Shown piece by piece: positions 57,667 through 64,000 of a stretch of 64,000 bases of DNA. How positions within the stretch are numbered: the first letter of the stretch is position 1; the number at the start of each line of letters is the position of its first letter. Made by a program: the position numbers and the translations under genes. The notes beneath the pieces were generated by a model that did no database searches, was not told the DNA's origin, and worked only from the letters and a program-made list of their open reading frames with translations. Source of the DNA: Coptis chinensis (lineage: Eukaryota > Streptophyta > Magnoliopsida > Ranunculales > Ranunculaceae); assembly GCA_015680905.1 (NCBI GenBank), contig CM027377.1, forward strand, positions 28,172,501-28,236,500. The letters are read 5' to 3'.

Positions 57667-57850
57667 TCAATTTTTTTTAGTTGTGGAGAATCCTTGAGAG
57701 TGCTCTACGCATCGTCTCCGATGTCAAAGAGCAATGTATGGGCAAAAACAAAATCCTAGCTAAAGTTCAAATTTTTTTTGAGTTGTGGAGAATCATTGTG
57801 AGTGCTCTATGTGTCGTCTCTCATGTCTTCAAGAATGACGTATGGCCAAA
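57667..57850 (+). repeat. Two-copy direct repeat, about 100 bp
   Basis: Unit 1 from 57667 and unit 2 from about 57766 share TTCAATTTTTTTTAGTTGTG (with one or two changes), GTGGAGAATC, GAGTGCTCTA and CGTCTC, so the pair arose by a local duplication. It directly follows the AT-rich array. Confidence 0.75.
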
Positions 57851-58482
57851 GGCGGTTGTTGAGGTATAACAAAAACTTTAGTTAGTTATGGGGTATGGGA
57901 GTGCGTTTTATGGGTGATTGGGTGTGCAGTGTCCAAAATCATCCTTATATAATTTCATTTTGTTATGCGTAAGATGTAATTTTTGTGGCATTTAACATGT
58001 TTTTTTTTTTTGCTAAAGATAACATGCATTTAACATTTAACATCTTAATTAATGCAAAAGTAAAGCTAAGGCTAAGTCCAATGGTTTGGTGCAAAGAAAA
58101 ACGCAAAACACAATAGCACAAATGATACTTGTTAGTGGGATAGCCGAAATCAAACCCAATGGTTTATTTTTCAGCCGCCCGATATCTTGGCGTCGCGTTC
58201 CAAAATATTTAATATCGTTATTTGTTTCCAGCAATAATATCGACTTTTGTTATCCGCCATCGGCCAGCATGGCGGCAAGAAAAAAAAAGGTTTTTATACG
58301 CCGCTCCCACAGGTGTGTAGGTAATTATCTCCCCATTTTACCCTTTCAAAAAAAAACACCTAGAACACCAAAAAAAAAATCACTCACTCTCACTCTCACT
58401 GTTCAACACCACCGCACGAGAAAAATAGAAGTCCATAAATTGGCGCCGAATTTTGGATTTTTCATCGCCACTTCCCACAAAA
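57851..58482. other. No recognisable gene
   Basis: GGCTAAGTCCAATGGTTTGG near 58070 and AAACCCAATGGTTTA near 58155 recall MITE-like ends, but no paired terminus was found. A pyrimidine-rich CACTCACTCTCACTCTCACT tract (58380-58400) resembles a plant 5' UTR. Confidence 0.4.
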
Positions 58483-58522
58483 ATGGCTGGAAAGAAAGAG
58501 GGAGGCAAAAAAATTGCAGCAG
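58483..58522 (+). CDS. Possible first exon of an unidentified gene
   Basis: ATG at 58483 in a good context (AAAAATGGCT) after a CT-rich leader, then MAGKKEGGKKIAA and a GTAATT donor at 58523. A short basic N-terminus such as this is seen in nuclear or ribosomal proteins, but the sequence matches none I can name. A following exon would have to lie before 59026 or beyond the 4.17 kb insertion, and none is recognised. Low confidence. Confidence 0.25.
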
Positions 58523-59025
58523 GTAATTCTACAAGCTTGTTTATAATACTCTTGTACTTTACACTGTTGTAAATGTGAATCAAGAAATCCATTTGTTTTG
58601 ATTTATAGTTGTTTTTATGATTGCACACCAATTGTTTGTTCAATTTCCTTCAAAGCATGTTTTTATGGTTAGAATAGACACTAGCATGTTTCCTTCAAAG
58701 CATGTTCAATTTCCTTCAAAGCATATTACCACTCTGAAAGTAAAACATGTAGAAGAAAATAGACACTAGCAAAATAAAATGTAAATTTTGCTTATTTAAA
58801 ATTTAAACTAATTTTCAGATCACAAGAATAGTGCAAAAATATCATGCTATTTAAGGGAGTGCATATACATTCTCTTGCAACATTGTACATATAAATGCGT
58901 GAAACTTGGGCCAACTTAAAATGAGTGAGTGAGTGCAGCTACACAAATAATCACCCCCCCCCCCCCCCAGAAGTCGGAAAGTATCAGTTCATTGCATTGT
59001 TTATGACCTTACTAAAAGTGGATGT
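58523..59025. other. No recognisable gene
   Basis: AT-rich, with short repeats (CTTCCTTCAAAGCAT, ATAGACACTAGCA, two or three times each at 58640-58790) and a C-run near 58957-58970. Confidence 0.45.
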
Positions 59026-62000
59026 TGTCACACCCCAAATTTCCAGAAAATTTAAAATAGGGAATTATCCACACCCTATTCCATATTCTGAAAATCCAGG
59101 ATGAAACCAAACCCTAATAACCCATTATTAACCACGATATTAAAATATGAGATCAAATTAAAACCAAAAGAACAACTCTTAATGTACAAATTCAAGAATT
59201 TCGAAACAACTCTATTACATCTGTTTCAAATCAAGACTTTATACTTCATATAACTTATACCAGTAAGACTCCAAGAGCGAATCCAAATCAAGCGTCTTCA
59301 TCCACTGCATTTTACCATCTATGTTTCCAAGAACACACCCACGTTGCAAAATAAAGCAAACATGGGTCAGCAAATTGAATTTGATGGTATGAGTAGTCCA
59401 ACAACATAAAAACAATTCCATACTTTAATTATCTAAACAAACACTTTATATGTACCCATAACTTAACCATTCTCAGCTTGGAAGACAGGTAGTTCCGTCA
59501 TTTCAACTAGCATAGTTTCTTCCCAAGCAAGACATCCATTCTATTAACTCATGATAATAACTCATTTTAATAACTTAGTAATTGAATTAAATCTTACCGA
59601 TATCCCCTTCTGTATAAGAGGGTAGGACATCGCCCCTCTGACAAAATATCATTAAGTCCCACCTCCTCAAAAACAAAGTTAGGTTTCCCAAACCTAAACA
59701 TTTAATTCATATATCTACTTCTCTCATAATATCTATGAAAATATACAATCTGACATAATATATCATCAATATTAACATTCAAGTCCAACAACTCGCTCAT
59801 ACTTAAAGCCAATATTTTTCTTAAAAAGCACTCGTCTACTTATGAGAACGAGGAAATATATCACAACTAGGGAGTACATTCATCCCTCGTGAGTATTAAC
59901 TCACACAAACCATGTATACATTTCTCATAAGATATCATGTACATCATAATACATAAATATTCATATGCAATAACTCAGTCACACATAGAAATCGATATTT
60001 TACTTTGCTTATTAATTATCTCGTTGACTCATTTATTAAAAGACACAGCCTAACCTTTAGTTCCCACTCCACGAGTTGCACTACACACATTTGCCAAATC
60101 ACACATATTCGTGTGCCTCACTCACACTGAGTACCACTACAAGACATATGTCCCAAGCGGGATACCGCCTCTAGGAAATATACTTTCATCTTGTAAACTC
60201 GTAACTTGTGAGTCACAGCCATCTCTGGGCTTCCATACACATAATCACAAAGCCTCCTTTGGGCATAACAAAATATCAGGTCATTCATGGCACATTCAAT
60301 GAATACCTTGGGTCATTCCCGCCACATTCAAGGAATACCCATCATAATACTAATAGGTCATTCATGGCACATTCAATGAATACCTTAGGTCATTCCCGCC
60401 ACATTCAAAGAATACCTATCATAACATTAACAGGTCATTTATGGCACATTCAATGAATACCTTGGATCATTCCCGCCACATTCAAGGAATACCCACCATA
60501 ACACTAACAGGTCATTCATGGCGCATTCAATGAATACCTTGGGTCATTCCCGCCACATTCAAGGAATACCCACCTACATTCCCGTACATTCAAGGAATAC
60601 AGCCAACCCGCAAGGCGACTGCCTTAGTTCCTTTTTAAGACGGTTTTTCACATGACATCATTAGTTATAAACATTTCTTTTCATCAAAGAGGCGTGGAGA
60701 GATCTAAAGATGTGGGCGACACATTTAATTTTCACCGGACACTTTTACCCCGAATTTTAACACTCAAGAGTTCTCATTTATTATAATATTTTTATTACAA
60801 AACAAACATCGTCTCAAACAATAATTCATTACTAAAGATTCCAAACACAATAACTAATCAACTCACCTCATTATCAATTATATAAATCATAGATATCAAA
60901 AGGTTCAATCAAGAATAACACATTAGTTAAATGTCTCGTGAATACATTTTAAACTACCACAATCACGTACACAATTAAGTACTAACATTGTACACATATA
61001 GTTAATTATCACAATAACTAATAACTAATATATAATATATAATATAGTGTAGTGTAGTGGCTGCACTTTTGCTCAAAGCTGCCTACGTATCCAAATCTTT
61101 CAAGATTGGAATCAAGCCTTCGTAGTTCTTATCAGCCATATAGTCAATACTATATTTTTTCCTACATTCATCCAAATGACATGTAACTTAAATATTTAGA
61201 AACTAAGGTATGTAGATATACCTTTTCATGTAGAACTCGAAGTCCCAACCTCAGCCCATCTAGAAGAAAACTTAGGTCGAAAATGGTAAAAATCCTAATA
61301 TTCAGCAAACTAGATTTCTGACGGACTATCTTCCGAATGACACAACTCTTTCCACAGGTATCCAAACGCATTGAGGCTTTTTGTGTTGAAAAGCTGACAC
61401 ACAAAACTTACTTTCTTATGTTTTACAAAAATACCCAATCTCATTCTAAATGTTCGATAACTAAGCTTGAACACAGTGCGCAGAAACTAATTTCTGACGC
61501 ACTATTTTCTGCCAGTCAAACTTCCAAACATCATAATTAATTCCACGGGCCTCGGAATGTGATGAGGCCAATTGGAATAGAAAGAAGACTTCTAGATCTT
61601 ACTCTTTTATGTTTTATAAAAATACTAACTCTCAATATAACTATTTTAAAACTGGACTTGAACACAGTGCGCAGAAACTGATTTCTGACGCACTGTTTTC
61701 TATCAACCAAACTTCCAGGCATTAGATTTGCCACCACAGACCTCGGAATATGACGAGGACAATTGAGTTAGAAAGAAGACTTATAAAACTCACATTTTCA
61801 TGTTTTACAAAAACTCTAACTCTTCCCCTAGCTTTATGCAATTTGGGATCAAACCCTATGCAGAAAATTGTTTTATGACGAATAGAATTTCTGACGCACT
61901 AGAATTGTCGAGGTCATATCTTTTTCGTAACTCATCCAAATTAAGTAAGGCTCACTGCATCCGATAAACGACTCTCTAAGATTTTATTAGGTTTTGGTTT

Positions 62001-63194
62001 CCCACAAATCTACAAAGTATAGTGTCCTATACACTTTCTACAATGCAACATATCCAGAATATGTGCACAAATAGTTATCATATATTGAAGTCAGTTTTCA
62101 TAATCTTAAACATGAGTATGAACTCGGGTCAAAGTATGAGGTTGCTTCTCGGTAAGTCTAGATTCTAATGGTTTTGGAATCAACACAAAAGAGTAAATAT
62201 TTTATTTTATATGATTTTATTACTGCAGACTGCTCAGTTTCAGTCCCAGTTTCTGCGTCAGACTTCAACTTAAATTTCAGTATGCAAAAACGACTAGATA
62301 TGAAATTTTACAAAACACGAAAGTTGTAGATATGTGTGTCTACAGTAGACAGGCGTTGGATTCATATAAAAAAGATCAAAAACGAATTTTCTATGATTAA
62401 ATTACTAAGAACAGTTCTGAAATTCTAAAAATCAAATCCCTATAACACGAATTCAATGACTTCACATCATTCAAAATAGTTGCAGGCCTATATAATACTA
62501 CCAATCAATCAATAAACACATGGTTTACTCACTACCGTATGCAAGTACTCTTGAACACAACAACCTATATATCAAAGCTAAACTTTTGGTGCCAGTAACT
62601 CAATATACCGACAGTCTCTGATTAAACAAATAATTTCGATCTCAAAGTTCTATATCATTATAGAGAATTAAATACGCAACTAATCTAAACCATAGTAATA
62701 AATCAATTATATGAAAATAAGGTTTAGATTACTCACCCGAAATTGAATTTGCAAAAGAATATCCATATATGTTTCCTTTTCTCCAATCCCTTTTCTTTTT
62801 CTTCCCCTTCTTTTTATTTCTTTCAATCAAAAACATTATTTTTAATGGAGGCTAGGGTTTTGTTTTTGAATAATGAGATTTTTTACAGAGGAAATTCACA
62901 GGTCTTGTTTATTCAATGTTTTAAATCTGTTTAAGTTAACCTATGGGCCTCAAATGGGTCTAAGAACACCCAAGGTCCATGCCTATATCAATGGGTACAT
63001 TTTAACAATGTTTTCAATCCCAACAGTAATTCTAAAATACCTATACAAGTTCTAGCAAATAATTCAAGTAAAAACAATTTTGAAAAATCAACAACAACCA
63101 GACAAATTCTAGAACAAGCTAGACTTCATAATATAATAATTATTTTTAATTCAAATAATGTAATCTATGTTGTTTAAAAATTGGGGTTGTTATA
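59026..63194. mobile_element. 4.17 kb LTR-like insertion (probable solo LTR)
   Basis: Edges TGTCACACCCCAAATTT and AAATTGGGGTTGTTATA (inverted TATAACAACCCCAATTT) with the 5-bp duplication GATGT on both sides (59021-59025 and 63195-63199). There is no coding signal over 4.17 kb, and it carries a tandem repeat block. TG(T/A)..ACACCC-like starts and multi-kilobase LTRs are typical of chromovirus (Tekay/Del) Gypsy elements, which I infer here. Orientation uncertain. Confidence 0.6.
60279..60600. repeat. 77-bp tandem repeat within the LTR-like insertion
   Basis: Units start at 60279, 60356, 60433 and 60510, each exactly 77 bp apart, followed by a partial copy. Content: GGTCATTCATGGCACATTCA, ATGAATACCTTGGGTCATTC and CCGCCACATTCAAGGAATAC. 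Each unit contains two related halves, so the array grew from a shorter ancestor. Confidence 0.92.
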
Positions 63195-63199
63195 GATGT

Positions 63200-64000
63200 C
63201 AACTCCAAACAATCAAATCAGTCATGCATGATCAAGCTAAAGAGAACTCCCCAAACGTATTATTCTCTTTTATTTCTCTGAATTATGCATATATCTAAGT
63301 GTTATAGTATGTACAATCAGTCATCTTTATGTGATAGCCGAAATGTTCAACTCTTATATTGTCTGAGGTATTTTTACCTTTGTATTGGATGAAAGACCAT
63401 ATGGTTCAATGGCGACGATCAAATCTTCAAATGTCAATTGCATATTTGTGTGGGGTGACCTATTAAAAATTTCGATGAATTAGGTCTGTGATTATGATTT
63501 ATGATGTGAGCCTTTTTTTTTTTTGTTATCTTGTTGTAATGAATATAATTGATTTTGACCCTTTACCAAATTGTTGAAACTAATGAAACCATCAATACTA
63601 ACATTACGGTTGCATTATAACACCCCCAATAAAAATGGCACACGTTTTTTTTTCTCTCAGAGACTCGGAGTCTTGAGAAATGGTGATCTGGTTTTGCTTT
63701 TATTCCTAATTGCGATGTTCAGTTGTTCATCTGTGAACATTTCCATGTGATATGAAATTATGAACCTAGAACTCAACAGTTTTGAACTAGTATTTTGCAT
63801 ATTTGCAAGTGTAGGTGTTTGAGTGTTTCCACCCACTGAAGAAAGGGTGCAAATTTAGCGGACTTCAAATTACCAGGTTTTTTGTGTCTCTTTTAAGTAG
63901 AATTTCAAGATAACAACACCTTGGAAGTTGGAACATTTGTATCTACACTGAAATCTTTACAGTGTGAGCCTGAATGTCGTGTAAGCAAAATGGAAGTGAG
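63200..64000. other. No recognisable gene
   Basis: AT-rich tail of the window. I see no gene, RNA or repeat that I can support. Confidence 0.5.

Noticed and set aside
58060-58300. MITE around two CCAATGGTTT motifs
   Set aside because: No inverted partner at a plausible distance and no target duplication.
58483-58522. Histone H2A-like start (MAGK...)
   Set aside because: Only the first four residues agree with H2A variants; the rest (EGGKKIAA) does not. Listed only as a possible unidentified first exon.
60279-60600. Regular 77-bp repeats resembling a CRISPR-like array
   Set aside because: Whole units repeat without unique spacers, the DNA is plant nuclear, and no cas genes exist. It is a simple tandem array.

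Overview
The window is AT-rich nuclear DNA of a flowering plant, probably a eudicot. This is inferred from exons with GT/AG introns, plant-only families (SKOR-type K+ channel, class II trehalose-phosphate synthase, plant ARGONAUTE, ureidoglycine aminohydrolase, MOT1 molybdate transporter), TTTAGGG-like repeats and a typical plant transposon load. I found no clearly intact host gene. The window is a graveyard of nested transposable elements with broken host gene pieces between and inside them.

Layout. 1-3.5 kb: a V-ATPase subunit a-like exon, a tRNA-like sequence with a shrunken anticodon loop, one end of a CACTA element, a small Copia fossil with a Met-tRNA primer site, and the last recognisable exon of a SKOR-like channel pseudogene (minus strand). 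3,513-21,725: an 18.2 kb En/Spm (CACTA) transposon with matching termini and an AAT target duplication, sitting inside that SKOR exon, whose other half is at 21,726-21,802. It carries TNPD- and TNPA-type transposase genes (both decayed) followed by a long series of captured host gene pieces, all on the same strand as the transposase: an unidentified exon chain, plastid aspartate aminotransferase, MOT1, an STK16-like kinase, an ARGONAUTE PIWI region and ureidoglycine aminohydrolase. Introns are kept, so the capture was at the DNA level.

24.2-32.4 kb: a decayed Helitron (Rep plus PIF1-type helicase) with a duplicated N-terminal exon. Two related LTR-like insertions of about 1.5 kb (5-bp target duplications) and a Mutator-type MITE with long inverted repeats (9-bp duplication) are inserted into it. 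34.9-38.65 kb: a Tourist-like MITE, a Copia 3' end, a CACTA-like end and a further 0.94 kb LTR-like insertion. 38,655-51,569: a broken Ty3/Gypsy element of the Tat type with gag, pol (including a second, archaeal-type RNase H), 103-bp tandem repeats and antisense reading frames that appear in two versions.

51.57-53.9 kb: the promoter, 5' UTR, leader intron and first ~150 codons of a class II trehalose-phosphate synthase pseudogene (minus strand), cut off at the Gypsy junction. 53.9-64 kb: mostly unrecognised AT-rich DNA with several tandem repeat patches (one telomere-like) and a 4.17 kb LTR-like insertion with 77-bp tandem repeats and a 5-bp target duplication.

The standout feature is the CACTA element that has collected at least five identifiable host gene fragments in sense orientation, among them part of an ARGONAUTE, a core gene of the RNA silencing that normally restrains transposons. 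Coordinates of exons and motifs were read by eye; family names rest on remembered conserved motifs, not on a search.
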